NCBI RefSeq assembly: GCF_008386585.1
Contig: NZ_VUOB01000001.1
Location: 45,201 to 109,200, forward strand
Origin: Solihabitans fulvus
Lineage (GTDB): Bacteria; Actinomycetota; Actinomycetes; Mycobacteriales; Pseudonocardiaceae
Length of the DNA stretch: 64,000 bases
Direction of reading: 5' to 3'
Part shown: positions 36,368-44,953 of the stretch, one piece after another
Numbering within the stretch: the stretch's first letter is position 1
Layout: every line of letters begins with the position of its first letter
Translations under genes and position numbers: made by a program
The notes under the pieces: generated by a model
The model's database searches: none
What the model was told of the DNA's origin: nothing
What the model saw: only the letters and a program-made list of their open reading frames with translations

Positions 36368-37225
36368 ATGACGCACGACACCGAGCTGGGACTCCGCTAC
36401 GCCGTCGGCACCGACCTCGGCTTGCACCGCGAGGTCAACGAGGACTCGGCGTACGCGAGCCCGCGCTTGCTCGCCGTCGCCGACGGGATGGGCGGACACG
36501 CGCACGGCGAGGTAGCCAGCTCGATCGCGGTGGCCGCGATGGCCAAACTCGACGACCGGCTCGCCGCCACGGACCGGCAGGGCGTGGACCCGCTCGCCGC
36601 GCTGGCCGGCGCGGTCTCGGCCATCGCCCGGCGGCTGGCCGAGGTCGCCGACCAGGAGCCGCAGCTGCGCGGCATGGGCACGACGCTCACCGCGCTGCTG
36701 CCGTTCGGGCCGGGCTTCGCCGTCGCGCACCTCGGCGACTCGCGCGGCTACCTGCTGCGCGGCGGCGAGCTGCGTCAGCTCACCCACGACCACACCTTGG
36801 TGCAGGCGCTGGTGGACGACGGGCAGCTTCCGCGGGAGCAGGCCGCGCAGCACCCGCGCCGGTCGATGCTGATGAAGGCGTTGCAGAGCACCGGAAGCGG
36901 CGAGCCCGACCTGTTCCTGCACCAGGCGGCAACCGGCGACCGGTACCTGTTGTGCTCGGACGGCCTGACCGACGTGACGCCGGACGAGGACGTGCGCGGG
37001 GCGCTGGCCGAGGCCGCCGATCCCGACGCGGCGGTCCGCCAGCTGATCGAGCTGGCCAACCGGGCGGGCGGACCGGACAACATCACCTGCGTGGTCGTCG
37101 ACGTGCGCGACCGGCCGTCGGGGCGCGGCGGCAGGCGGATCGTGCGCGGCGCGGCCGAGGGAACCGTGGACGTCCGGACCAGCCGGTTGCCCGGCTGGCT
37201 CCGCCGCCTACTGGCCCAGGCGTGA
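36368..37225 (+). CDS. PP2C-type Ser/Thr phosphatase (PstP-like, soluble)
   Basis: 285 residues from ATG 36368. VNEDSAYASPRLLAVADGMGGHAHGEVAS and LLPFGPGFAVAHLGDSRGYLLR carry the PP2C metal ligands; LLCSDGLTDV and GPDNITCVVVDV complete the domain. There is no membrane helix, unlike PstP. It is divergent from the methyltransferase and therefore next to its kinase partner, which suggests a kinase-phosphatase switch. Confidence 0.9.
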   Translation: MTHDTELGLRYAVGTDLGLHREVNEDSAYASPRLLAVADGMGGHAHGEVASSIAVAAMAKLDDRLAATDRQGVDPLAALAGAVSAIARRLAEVADQEPQLRGMGTTLTALLPFGPGFAVAHLGDSRGYLLRGGELRQLTHDHTLVQALVDDGQLPREQAAQHPRRSMLMKALQSTGSGEPDLFLHQAATGDRYLLCSDGLTDVTPDEDVRGALAEAADPDAAVRQLIELANRAGGPDNITCVVVDVRDRPSGRGGRRIVRGAAEGTVDVRTSRLPGWLRRLLAQA

Positions 37226-37240
37226 GGTCCAGAAACGGCG

Positions 37241-37273
37241 GATGCCCGGGAACCACATGGGTTCCCGGGCATC
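37241..37273. terminator. Bidirectional terminator
   Basis: Perfect stem GATGCCCGGGAACC (37241-37254) with GGTTCCCGGGCATC (37260-37273), loop of five bases, between the convergent phosphatase and protease genes. Confidence 0.85.
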
Positions 37274-37297
37274 GGCCGAGCTGGCGCTACCGGCTGA

Positions 37298-38011
37298 TCA
37301 GACGCCGGACGTCGACTTGATCCAGGCGCGGCTGTTCGCCACGCTGGCGTAGTTCTGCGAGCCCTGCGGGTTCGAGCCGGAGTTGCTGCCGGTCGAGCAG
37401 ACGCCGACCTGCACGCCGTTGGACAGCTCGGGGCCACCCGAGTCGCCGTGCCACGCGGCGCCGTTGATGCCGACGCTGGCGATCGCCCTGCCGCCAAAGG
37501 CGTCGGAGCTCGAGCCGGTCACGCGGACGTTGGCGGTCTTGAGCACCGGGGAGGGCGGGCTGGAGTTCAGCGTGCGGCCCCAGCCGTAGATCTGGTTGGT
37601 GCTGCCGGTCGCCGGGTCACCGTTGCCCAGCTTCATGTAGGTCGTGGAGACCGCCCTGGTCAGGTGCAGCAGCGAGATGTCGCCCCTTGGCGAGGCCAGC
37701 TGCCGGTCCACCGGGACGTCGGTGCCCTGGCCGAGCTTGTTGCTGCCGACCTTGACGTGGATGCCGGCGGAGTTCAGGCAGTGCTGCGCGGTGAGCACCC
37801 ACTGCGGCGCGATGATCGTGCCGGAGCACTCGAAGCCGCCGTAGGTCGTGACGTTGTTCCAGAGGATCTGGGCGCCCCAGCCGACCGTGGGTGCGGAGCC
37901 GCCGCCGATGATGTTGGGGGTGCTGGTCTCCGCGGACGCGGTCGAGCCAATACCGAGGCCGGCGACCAGGGCCGCACCGCACACCGCGGCAGCGATCTTC
38001 AACATGCGCAT
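37298..38011 (-). CDS. Secreted trypsin-like serine protease (S1)
   Basis: 237 residues from ATG 38011 (GAAGGGA ribosome site). Signal peptide with AlaSerAla cleavage, then IIGGGSAPTVGW. Triad: His in TAQHC, Asp in RGDISLLHL, Ser in HGDSGGP. There is no C-terminal carbohydrate-binding domain. It is an exported actinobacterial trypsin-like protease, probably nutritional or developmental. Confidence 0.92.
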   Translation of the reverse strand: MRMLKIAAAVCGAALVAGLGIGSTASAETSTPNIIGGGSAPTVGWGAQILWNNVTTYGGFECSGTIIAPQWVLTAQHCLNSAGIHVKVGSNKLGQGTDVPVDRQLASPRGDISLLHLTRAVSTTYMKLGNGDPATGSTNQIYGWGRTLNSSPPSPVLKTANVRVTGSSSDAFGGRAIASVGINGAAWHGDSGGPELSNGVQVGVCSTGSNSGSNPQGSQNYASVANSRAWIKSTSGV

Positions 38012-38627
38012 CGAGTTCGTCCCTTCGAGGGAGAAAATGGCAGGATCTCCGTGCCTCAACGGAATGTCGGGGAATTGAGGCTCGGAGCATTTCGTCGATA
38101 CGACGCAGTTGGGACGCTATGGCGCTCGGACGGCGACGTCACCCTCCGTTCGTAGTACGACGTTGACGGTTGACACTGCGGCGGTTCGGCCAAACCGGGG
38201 ATCAGCTCCTGGCCCCCGACCGGACAAATTGGTCGAACCATTTGCCGAGTTGCGGCGATCGGTCGATCTAAGGTGAGCAAGATCACCGACCGGCGTCCGC
38301 CCGTCACCCGACCGCCCTACGCGATCGCCCGCCCTTGACGGGGTTCGCCCCTTCGAGTCGCCAGTCCACTTTTCGAGTGAGAGTCGTTTCACAATCGACG
38401 GCCACTCGGTGACAAAAGGGCGTTCTGGGTAGCCAGTTCGAGGCACGTCCGGTGCAACCGGCCACATCCTGCGCAAATGTCACATATGCGGACTAGGCTG
38501 TCCGAGGGAATCTCGCACCAACCATATCCGTGACCACACCGCCGTTTATGTCTGTCCGCATGCTCGATGAGGTGGCATTGTCGATGACGGCGGTTATACG
38601 GCACGGACAGCACGGGGGGAGAGCATC
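38012..38627. other. 616-bp intergenic region, protease promoter and unassigned sequence
   Basis: Two divergent genes (protease on minus, small hypothetical on plus). No good ORF with a ribosome site is seen. The sequence near 38226-38243 has an imperfect inverted repeat AAATTGGT-CGA-ACCATTT, a possible operator. The area is less GC-rich than neighbouring coding DNA. Confidence 0.5.
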
Positions 38628-39002
38628 GTGTGCACGCGGATTGATGTGCGCCGGACCAGTGGCGGGCTGAGGCTGTTCGTGCATCCGCCGGGCGCCAGCC
38701 AGTGGACAACCCGGCTGCCCTATCCGCACGCGGAGAACCTGATCGCCGCCATTCGCACGCACCGCAGCTGCACCGTGCGGACCGGGTCCGACGCCACGCT
38801 GGCCTACCTGCCCGACGGCTCGGACACCGAGGACGCGACGCTCGCCTGCCTCACCGGCGAGCCGACCGGGGATCTGCGCAACGCCACACACCAGCTGCAC
38901 CTGAGCCCCACCGACCGCCGGACGCTCAGCGACACGCTGCGTGCGCACCTGCCCGACCGGATGACCCCGCTCGACGGCAGCACGGAACCGTCGATGTCCT
39001 GA
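38628..39002 (+). CDS. Small hypothetical protein
   Basis: 124 residues from GTG 38628, preceded by GGGGGGA. Sequence includes GLRLFVHPPGASQWTTRLPYPHAENLIAAIRTHRS and a Thr/Asp-rich C-terminal region. No known family recognised. A soluble cytosolic protein; the N-terminal CTR- and dense aromatic pattern does not identify a function. Confidence 0.6.
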   Translation: MCTRIDVRRTSGGLRLFVHPPGASQWTTRLPYPHAENLIAAIRTHRSCTVRTGSDATLAYLPDGSDTEDATLACLTGEPTGDLRNATHQLHLSPTDRRTLSDTLRAHLPDRMTPLDGSTEPSMS

Positions 39003-39118
39003 GGGACACCATCAGGACGCCGAACGTTCAATGGCGTTCTTCATGGCACATTGCGACGCCTAACGTGCCGATTCCGCTTCCCCTACGGGCACAGTTGCGC
39101 CGGAGACCGGGAAAACGA

Positions 39119-39157
39119 TCCGCCGGCTGCCGCGACGGTGTCGCGGCAGCCGGCGGA
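39119..39157. terminator. Perfect 18-bp stem terminator
   Basis: TCCGCCGGCTGCCGCGAC (39119-39136) with its complement at 39140-39157, loop of 3 bases. It can end the hypothetical gene at 39002 (plus) or the small minus-strand ORF at 39188. Confidence 0.85.
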
Positions 39158-39187
39158 CGACCGGGGAATGGCCGTGGACCGGCGCTA

Positions 39188-39307
39188 TCAGCGCTGGGAG
39201 GTCCGGGTACGCCAGTCGATCGGCCGGCCGGTCCGTGGTGCGGAGTTAGTGTTGTGCATGATGTCCTCCATCGACGCGGGAGTTGGTTGCGCCACTTGCC
39301 TTTTCAT
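39188..39307 (-). CDS. Possible small peptide gene
   Basis: 39 codons on the minus strand from ATG 39307, or 23 codons from an internal ATG at 39259 preceded closely by GGAGG, the better start. The short form would be MHNTNSAPRTGRPIDW followed by RTRTSQR. It ends just before the 18-bp terminator (39119-39157) and divergently from the GGDEF gene. No family is recognised. It could be a chance ORF. Confidence 0.35.
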   Translation of the reverse strand: MKRQVAQPTPASMEDIMHNTNSAPRTGRPIDWRTRTSQR

Positions 39308-39388
39308 GGCCACCCGGTGGGCTAGCGACAGCTCGGTGTGCGCGCGGTTATCTTGACGGCTCCAGAACGGTGACTGGGGGAATTCGCC

Positions 39389-40732
39389 GTGCGACGTCAT
39401 GATGATCAGCCAGAGCCAGGGTCGAGCGCCAGCCGTCTCGCCGGTTTCGCCGTGTGGCGATGGCGAATGTGGTCGCTGCCCCGAGGCGTGCTGGCGTACC
39501 TGCTGGCCGTGGAGTGCCTCGCGGTCGTCGGCGTGGTCGCCACCGCGCGGCTCGCGCCGATCACCTCGCACTCCCTGATGTGGTGCGGATTGCTCGTCGT
39601 CGGCGCGGTCGCGCACCTGGAGACCGCGCGCGGCATCGAGCGGATCAGGGAGCTCGCCGCCGAGGGCAGCCCGCACGCCCACCTCCAGTCGATCTGGATC
39701 TTCGCCGGCCTGCTGCTGCTCCCGCCGCCGCTGGTGGTCGTGGTGATCGCGGTCAGCTACGCACATTCCTGGGTCAGGGTGTACCACCGCAGAACCACGT
39801 TGCACCGCAAGGTCTTCTCGGCGGCCACCGTCGTGCTCGGCTGCTGCGCGGCCGGGTCCGCGCTGACGCTGGCCAGTGCCGGACATGCCGCCCCCTACCT
39901 CATGTTCCTGGGCGGCCCATGGGGTCTGGTCGCCCTGACTGTCGCCGCAGCAGCCTACTTTCTTGTCAACTACGTCCTCGTCGTCGCCGCCATCATCGCG
40001 ACAAACCCGGAAACCCCAGGGCGAACCGCACTAGGCAGCCTCAACGACGCGCTCACCATCGGCGCGGCCGTCGGCCTCGGCAGCGGCATCGCGCTGGTCA
40101 CGACGGTCCGCCCGTGGCTGCTGCCGATCCTCATGGTGACCGTCCTCGCGCTGCACCGCGGCCTGCTGCTGCCGCAGTTCCAGGCGGCGGCACGCACCGA
40201 CACGAAGACGGGACTGGTCGACCCGGTCTTCTGGCACGAGGTCGCCGGCCGCGAACTGGTCAGGGCGCGCAGACTCGGCTCGATGGTCGCCGTGCTGATC
40301 ATCGACCTTGACCACTTCAAGCGGGTCAACGACCGCTACGGCCACCTCGCGGGCGACCAGGTGCTCCGCGAGGTGGCCAACGCAATCCGGCGTGAGGTGC
40401 GGGGCGTCGACCTCGTCGGCCGCTACGGCGGCGAGGAGTTCGCGGTGGTGCTGCCGGGCACCAACTACGAGGAGTTCACCGCCATCGCCGACCGGATCCG
40501 CACGGACATCGGCAGACTGAGCGTGCGGGTGGCGGCGCTGAGCCTGCCGGCCACCGTCGACGGACTGTCCGCGTCGATCGGCGCGGCCGTCTACCCGGAC
40601 AGCGGAACCGATCTCACCGCGCTGCTGCTCGCCGCCGACGCGGCCCTGTATGAGGCCAAGGACGGTGGCCGCAACCAGATCCGCCTCGCCGCCTCCGCTC
40701 ACCAGATCCCCCAACAGGTTCAGCGACCCTGA
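39389..40732 (+). CDS. Membrane-bound diguanylate cyclase (GGDEF only)
   Basis: 447 residues from GTG 39389 (GGGGGA upstream). Six or more membrane helices fill residues about 30-265. The C-terminal GGDEF domain has RYGGEEFAVVLPG (GGEEF active site), DLDHFKRVNDRYGHLAGDQVL and ASIGAAVYP, so cyclase activity is expected. There is no EAL or PAS domain; the I-site is not obvious. Makes c-di-GMP, a regulator of actinomycete development (BldD). Confidence 0.9.
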   Translation: MRRHDDQPEPGSSASRLAGFAVWRWRMWSLPRGVLAYLLAVECLAVVGVVATARLAPITSHSLMWCGLLVVGAVAHLETARGIERIRELAAEGSPHAHLQSIWIFAGLLLLPPPLVVVVIAVSYAHSWVRVYHRRTTLHRKVFSAATVVLGCCAAGSALTLASAGHAAPYLMFLGGPWGLVALTVAAAAYFLVNYVLVVAAIIATNPETPGRTALGSLNDALTIGAAVGLGSGIALVTTVRPWLLPILMVTVLALHRGLLLPQFQAAARTDTKTGLVDPVFWHEVAGRELVRARRLGSMVAVLIIDLDHFKRVNDRYGHLAGDQVLREVANAIRREVRGVDLVGRYGGEEFAVVLPGTNYEEFTAIADRIRTDIGRLSVRVAALSLPATVDGLSASIGAAVYPDSGTDLTALLLAADAALYEAKDGGRNQIRLAASAHQIPQQVQRP

Positions 40733-40760
40733 CGGGCCGATCCCTTGCCCGGCAAGGAGA

Positions 40761-41333
40761 TCAGGACACCGGCTCGCGCTCGATCCGGCTGACCACGTGG
40801 TCGATCAGGCCGTACTCGCGGGCCTCCTCCGCGCTGAACCAGCGATCCCGGTCGCCGTCGGCGATGATCTTCTCCACCGGATGGCCGGTCTGCTGCGCGG
40901 TGAGCTCGGCGACCTGCCGCTTCATGTTGCTGAACGCCTCGGCCCTGATCGCGATGTCGGAGGCGCTGCCGCTGAGGCCCGCGTGCGGCTGGTGCATCAG
41001 GATTCGCGTGTGCGGCAACGCATAGCGCTTGCCCGGCGCGCCGGAGGACACCAGGAACTGGCCCATCGAAGCGGAGAACCCGACGGCCCAGGTCGCCACG
41101 TCGGGCTCGATGAGCTGCATCGTGTCGTAGATCGCCAGACCCGCCGTGACCGAACCGCCGGGAGAGTTGACGTAGAAGGTGATGTCCCTCGTGGAGTCCT
41201 CCGCGGCCAACAGCAACAGCTGGCCGGTGATGCGGTTCGCGCTGTCGTCGTCGACCTCAGTGCCGAGGAAGACGATTCGCTCCCGCAGCAGCAGCTCGAA
41301 CACCGAGTCGTTCAGGGTCAGCCCACCGGTCAT
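40761..41333 (-). CDS. ClpP-type serine protease (stand-alone paralogue)
   Basis: 190 residues from ATG 41333. Ser in VGFSASMGQFL, His in MHQPHAG, Asp in the AREYGLIDHV region. FYVNSPGGSVTAGLAIYDTMQ is the conserved axial-loop side. It is not paired with another clpP or a clpX gene here, unlike the housekeeping operon, so it is a likely extra ClpP of the kind found in streptomycetes. Confidence 0.9.
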   Translation of the reverse strand: MTGGLTLNDSVFELLLRERIVFLGTEVDDDSANRITGQLLLLAAEDSTRDITFYVNSPGGSVTAGLAIYDTMQLIEPDVATWAVGFSASMGQFLVSSGAPGKRYALPHTRILMHQPHAGLSGSASDIAIRAEAFSNMKRQVAELTAQQTGHPVEKIIADGDRDRWFSAEEAREYGLIDHVVSRIEREPVS

Positions 41334-41446
41334 TGTTGGTCCCTCTCCAGGAAAACGCGACTTGATCTCGTTCGGCCGACCGTAACGAGATCGCGACCGG
41401 GACGAGCCGCGCGTTCGCCGAGAGCGTGGTTCGTTCGCTCTGAGCG

Positions 41447-42214
41447 TCACGCCTCGGGCGAGACCACCAGGTCCAGTGTGGCGCTCAGCGCCTCGGCGCC
41501 GCGCTCGGTGAGATTCACCGCGCGCTGCTTGGGAATCCTGGCCAGCCACCTGCGGTCGAGCATGGTGACCAGCAGGCTCGCGCCGAGCGAACCGGCGAGA
41601 TGCGGCCGGCGCGCGCTCCAGTCGTAACAGGTGCGCAGGGCCGACGGGTCGACGGCCCGTGGCGCGACGCGGTCGAACTCCACGCCGAGCTCGCCGAGCA
41701 CCGAGGCCGCGCCGGGGCCCAGCGCCCACAGCTCCTCCTCGGCCTGGTGGCCCGACGACACGACGGGAGTGATGGCGCGCCTGCTGATCAACGCGTCGGT
41801 GATCGCGACGGACAGGTGGCCGGCGAGGTGGTCGTAGCAGATCCGCGCGAACCGCAGCGCCTTACCGCGCACGCTCTGCCGCAGCGACCGGACCGGCCGG
41901 GGCGGCGCGAGCCTGGCCAGGGTCTCCAGCGCGGCGGCGACGTCGACGCCGGCAATGCGGTAGAAGCGGTATCGCCCGCGCCGGTTGACCGTGATCAGGC
42001 CGCCGTCGGTGAGCTTGCGCAGATGCGCGCTGGTGGCGGGTGCGGACAGGCCGGCCTCGCTGGCCAACGCGGACGCGGACAGCTCGTGGTTCGCGGCCAG
42101 CGCGAGCAGCATGCACGCCCTGGCCGGATCGCCGAACAGCGCGGCGACCGCCGCGACGTCGGCGTCGCCGCCGGACCCGGGACATCCCGGGCAGCAGTGA
42201 CCAAGGCTCGTCAT
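41447..42214 (-). CDS. ArsR-like winged-helix regulator with C-terminal ligand domain
   Basis: 255 residues from ATG 42214. The HTH is in the first 100 residues: DVAAVAALFGDPARACML then LSASALASEAGLSAPATSAHLRKLTDGGLITVNRRGRYRFYRI. A Cys-rich start (HCCPGCPG) is followed by a long extra C-terminal region that is not part of the common ArsR fold. The structure is familiar from actinobacterial proteins next to efflux genes. It is divergent from the MFS gene with a 6-bp-arm inverted repeat between them, so it probably controls the cassette. Confidence 0.78.
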   Translation of the reverse strand: MTSLGHCCPGCPGSGGDADVAAVAALFGDPARACMLLALAANHELSASALASEAGLSAPATSAHLRKLTDGGLITVNRRGRYRFYRIAGVDVAAALETLARLAPPRPVRSLRQSVRGKALRFARICYDHLAGHLSVAITDALISRRAITPVVSSGHQAEEELWALGPGAASVLGELGVEFDRVAPRAVDPSALRTCYDWSARRPHLAGSLGASLLVTMLDRRWLARIPKQRAVNLTERGAEALSATLDLVVSPEA

Positions 42215-42236
42215 TACCTCACAGTAACCCGCCATG

Positions 42237-42254
42237 GTTCCAGGTTCGTGGAAC
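42237..42254. promoter_or_regulatory. Candidate operator of the ArsR-like regulator
   Basis: Inverted repeat GTTCCA-GGTTCG-TGGAAC between the divergent regulator (42214) and the MFS start (42278). Confidence 0.55.
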
Positions 42255-42277
42255 TGTTTTCGCGCGACTATCGGTCT

Positions 42278-43696
42278 GTGACAGATACTTCCTCCAATCA
42301 CGAGGCCACGGGTGACGTTCTGTCATCCGATGCCGCCCTCGGCGCGGAAAGCGCGCGGACGGGTGATGCGGCCAAACGCGGTTGGGGGCTTGCCGGGGTC
42401 TGCACCGGTTTCGCTCTGGTCATCCTTGACGCCAATGTGCTGAATGTTGCGGTGCCGACGCTGCGGGACCAGTTGGCCGCGAGCACGAGTGCCCTGTTGT
42501 GGATCGTCGACGCGTACACGCTGGCGTTCGCCGCGCTGCTGCTGTCCACCGGACTGCTCGGCGACCGCTGGGGCGCGCGGCTGGGATTCCAGGCGGGCCT
42601 TGTCGTGTTCGGGGTCGCCTCGGTCGGCTGCGGGCTCGCGCCGACCGTCGGCTGGCTGATCGCCGCCAGGGTGCTCCAGGGCGTCGGCGCCGCGCTGCTC
42701 GCCCCGACCTCGCTCGCGCTCATCCACGCCGTCTACCCGGCCGGCCGGATCAGGGTGCGCGCGCTCGGCATGTGGGCGGCGATCTCCGGGCTGGCGTTCG
42801 CGGCGGGGCCGGTGGTCGGCGGCGGACTGGTGCAGACGGTCGGCTGGCGCGGGATCTTCCTCGTCAACGTGCCGGTGTGCGCGTTCGCCCTGCTGTTGGT
42901 GGCGACGCGGCTGCGCCCGGTGCCGGCGCGCCCGGTCGCGCTCGACCTGGTCGGCCAGGCGCTCGCCGTCGGCACGCTGACCGCGGTGACCGCCGGGCTG
43001 ATCGAGGCGAGCAGGATCGGTTGGGGCGCGCCGTTCGTGGTCGGCGCGTTCGGCGCGACCGCCCTCGGCCTCGCGCTTTTCGTGCTGTGGGAACGCAGTC
43101 GCGCCGAACCGCTGATCCCCACGGCGGTGCTGACCTCGCCGCCGCTGCGGGCCGGGCTGCTCGCCGGGGCGGCGTTCAACTTCTCCATGTACGGGTCGCT
43201 GTTCGTGTACACGCTGACGCTGCAACACATCCGGGGCTACGCGCCGCTGCTGACCGGCCTCGCGTTCCTGCCGCTGACCATCATGCACACCCCCGTCGCG
43301 ACGAGGCTCGCCGGCCCGTGGACGGCGAACCGGGGGCCGAAGTGGCCGCTGCTGACCGGACAGCTGTGCACGCTGGTCGGCTCGGCCGGGTTCGTCGTGG
43401 CCGGCACCCTCGCCTATCCGGTGCTCGCCGCCGCGCTGCTGGTGTTCGGCGTCGGCTCGGGACTGATCACCACCTCGATGACCACCCTGGTGCTCGCCCA
43501 CACCCCGCAGGACAGCGTCGGCGTCTCCTCCGGACTGCTCAACGCGAGCCGCCAACTCGGCGGCGTGCTCGGTATCGCACTGCTCGGCTCACTCACCGCC
43601 AACCACCTGCCCGACCGGATTCCCGTCGCGGAGGTCGTTGCCACGCTGGCGATCGCCGCGTCCGTGGCGGTGACCGCGCGCAGCCTACGGGCCTGA
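42278..43696 (+). CDS. DHA2-type MFS exporter
   Basis: 472 residues from GTG 42278 with about 14 predicted membrane helices. Motif A-like sequence LLGDRWGARLGFQAG after TM2 and motif C-like SGLAFAAGPVVGGGLV in TM5 fit drug:H+ antiporter-2. Regulated by the divergent ArsR-like protein. It precedes the flavoenzyme and double PanD genes, so it may export their product. Confidence 0.88.
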   Translation: MTDTSSNHEATGDVLSSDAALGAESARTGDAAKRGWGLAGVCTGFALVILDANVLNVAVPTLRDQLAASTSALLWIVDAYTLAFAALLLSTGLLGDRWGARLGFQAGLVVFGVASVGCGLAPTVGWLIAARVLQGVGAALLAPTSLALIHAVYPAGRIRVRALGMWAAISGLAFAAGPVVGGGLVQTVGWRGIFLVNVPVCAFALLLVATRLRPVPARPVALDLVGQALAVGTLTAVTAGLIEASRIGWGAPFVVGAFGATALGLALFVLWERSRAEPLIPTAVLTSPPLRAGLLAGAAFNFSMYGSLFVYTLTLQHIRGYAPLLTGLAFLPLTIMHTPVATRLAGPWTANRGPKWPLLTGQLCTLVGSAGFVVAGTLAYPVLAAALLVFGVGSGLITTSMTTLVLAHTPQDSVGVSSGLLNASRQLGGVLGIALLGSLTANHLPDRIPVAEVVATLAIAASVAVTARSLRA

Positions 43697-43742
43697 CGCG
43701 CACGCCAGCACCAGGAATCCCCGGCCGCAAAGGAGATCTTCG

Positions 43743-44912
43743 TTGCCAGCAAATACCGTTCCGTTGGTGATCATCGGCGCCGGGCCGTACGGCCTCGCGT
43801 TGTCGGCGCAGTGCAAGCACCTCGGCGTCGAGCACGTCGTGTTCGGCAGCCCGATGTCGCTGTGGCGGGACCACATGCCGCGCGGCATGGTCCTGCGGTC
43901 CCACGCGGACTGGCACCTCGACCCGCTGGAGGAGTACACGCTGGAGCGGTACGCGGTGGAGTCGGGGCTCGACAGGTCCGAGCCGGATCCCATCCCGCTG
44001 AGCCACTACCTGGCCTACGCCGAGTGGTTCCAGCAGCGCAGGGGCCTGACCGCCGACCGCCGCGAGGTGACCCGCCTCGACGCGGCGGGTTCCGGGTTCG
44101 CCGTGACGCTGGACGACGACTCGGTCGTGGACGCGGACCAGGTCGTGGTGGCCACCGGGCTCGGCGCGTGCCCGCACGTGCCGGACGAGTTGGCCGCCGC
44201 GCTGCCGGAGGGCCGGTACTCGCACAGCGGCGACCGCGTGGACCTCGCGACGTTCACCGGCCGGTCCTGCCTCATCGTCGGCGGCCGGCAGAGCGCGTTC
44301 GAGTGGGCGGCGCTCGCCGCCGAGCACGGCGCGGCCGAGGTGCACGTCTCGCACCGGCATCCCACTCCGGTCTTCGCGCCGGCCGACTGGAGCTGGGTGA
44401 CCCCGCTGCTGGAGCGGTTCGACAGCGACCCGGCGTGGTACCGGACCATGGCGCCGGACGAGCAGGACGCGATCACCGAGCGCATGTGGCGCATCGGCAG
44501 GCTCCAGCTGGAGGCGTGGCTCGCGCCGAGGATCGACCGGCCCGAGGTGCGCCTGTGGCCGAACTCGCAGATCCGGTCCTGTCACGAGGATCCGGAAGGC
44601 GGGCTGCTCGTCGCGCTCGACACGGGCCGGTCGCTCGCGGTGGACCACGTGCTGCTCGCCACCGGATACCGGATGGACGTCGCGCGGCTCGGGTTCCTCG
44701 CCTCGGGCTCCGCGCTGGCCGGCGTTCGCGTCGACGGGGGCTTTCCGGTGCTGGACGAGCACTTCCAGTCCACCGTGCCTGGCCTCTACTTCACCAACAA
44801 GTTCGCCGTTCGGGACTTCGGACACTTCTTCGACTTCACCGCGGCGGCGCGGGTCTCCGCTCGGATCATCGCCGACCACGTCCGCCTCGGGCTGCCGGCG
44901 ACCAGCCGGTGA
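43743..44912 (+). CDS. FAD/NAD(P)-dependent monooxygenase-like flavoprotein
   Basis: 389 residues from TTG 43743, preceded by AAAGGAG. FAD motif IIGAGPYGLALSA at the start, a second nucleotide motif IVGGRQSAFEWAAL (residues about 179-192), and ATGY near 304. The pattern matches the ornithine/lysine N-hydroxylase and FMO group, with the typical WRDHMPRGMVLRS segment. Substrate unknown. It sits between an exporter and the double-PanD gene, consistent with a small amine- or amino-acid-derived metabolite. Confidence 0.8.
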   Translation: MPANTVPLVIIGAGPYGLALSAQCKHLGVEHVVFGSPMSLWRDHMPRGMVLRSHADWHLDPLEEYTLERYAVESGLDRSEPDPIPLSHYLAYAEWFQQRRGLTADRREVTRLDAAGSGFAVTLDDDSVVDADQVVVATGLGACPHVPDELAAALPEGRYSHSGDRVDLATFTGRSCLIVGGRQSAFEWAALAAEHGAAEVHVSHRHPTPVFAPADWSWVTPLLERFDSDPAWYRTMAPDEQDAITERMWRIGRLQLEAWLAPRIDRPEVRLWPNSQIRSCHEDPEGGLLVALDTGRSLAVDHVLLATGYRMDVARLGFLASGSALAGVRVDGGFPVLDEHFQSTVPGLYFTNKFAVRDFGHFFDFTAAARVSARIIADHVRLGLPATSR

Positions 44913-44953
44913 CCGAACGGTTTTCCCCCAACCGCAAGGAGAACAGGAGCACC

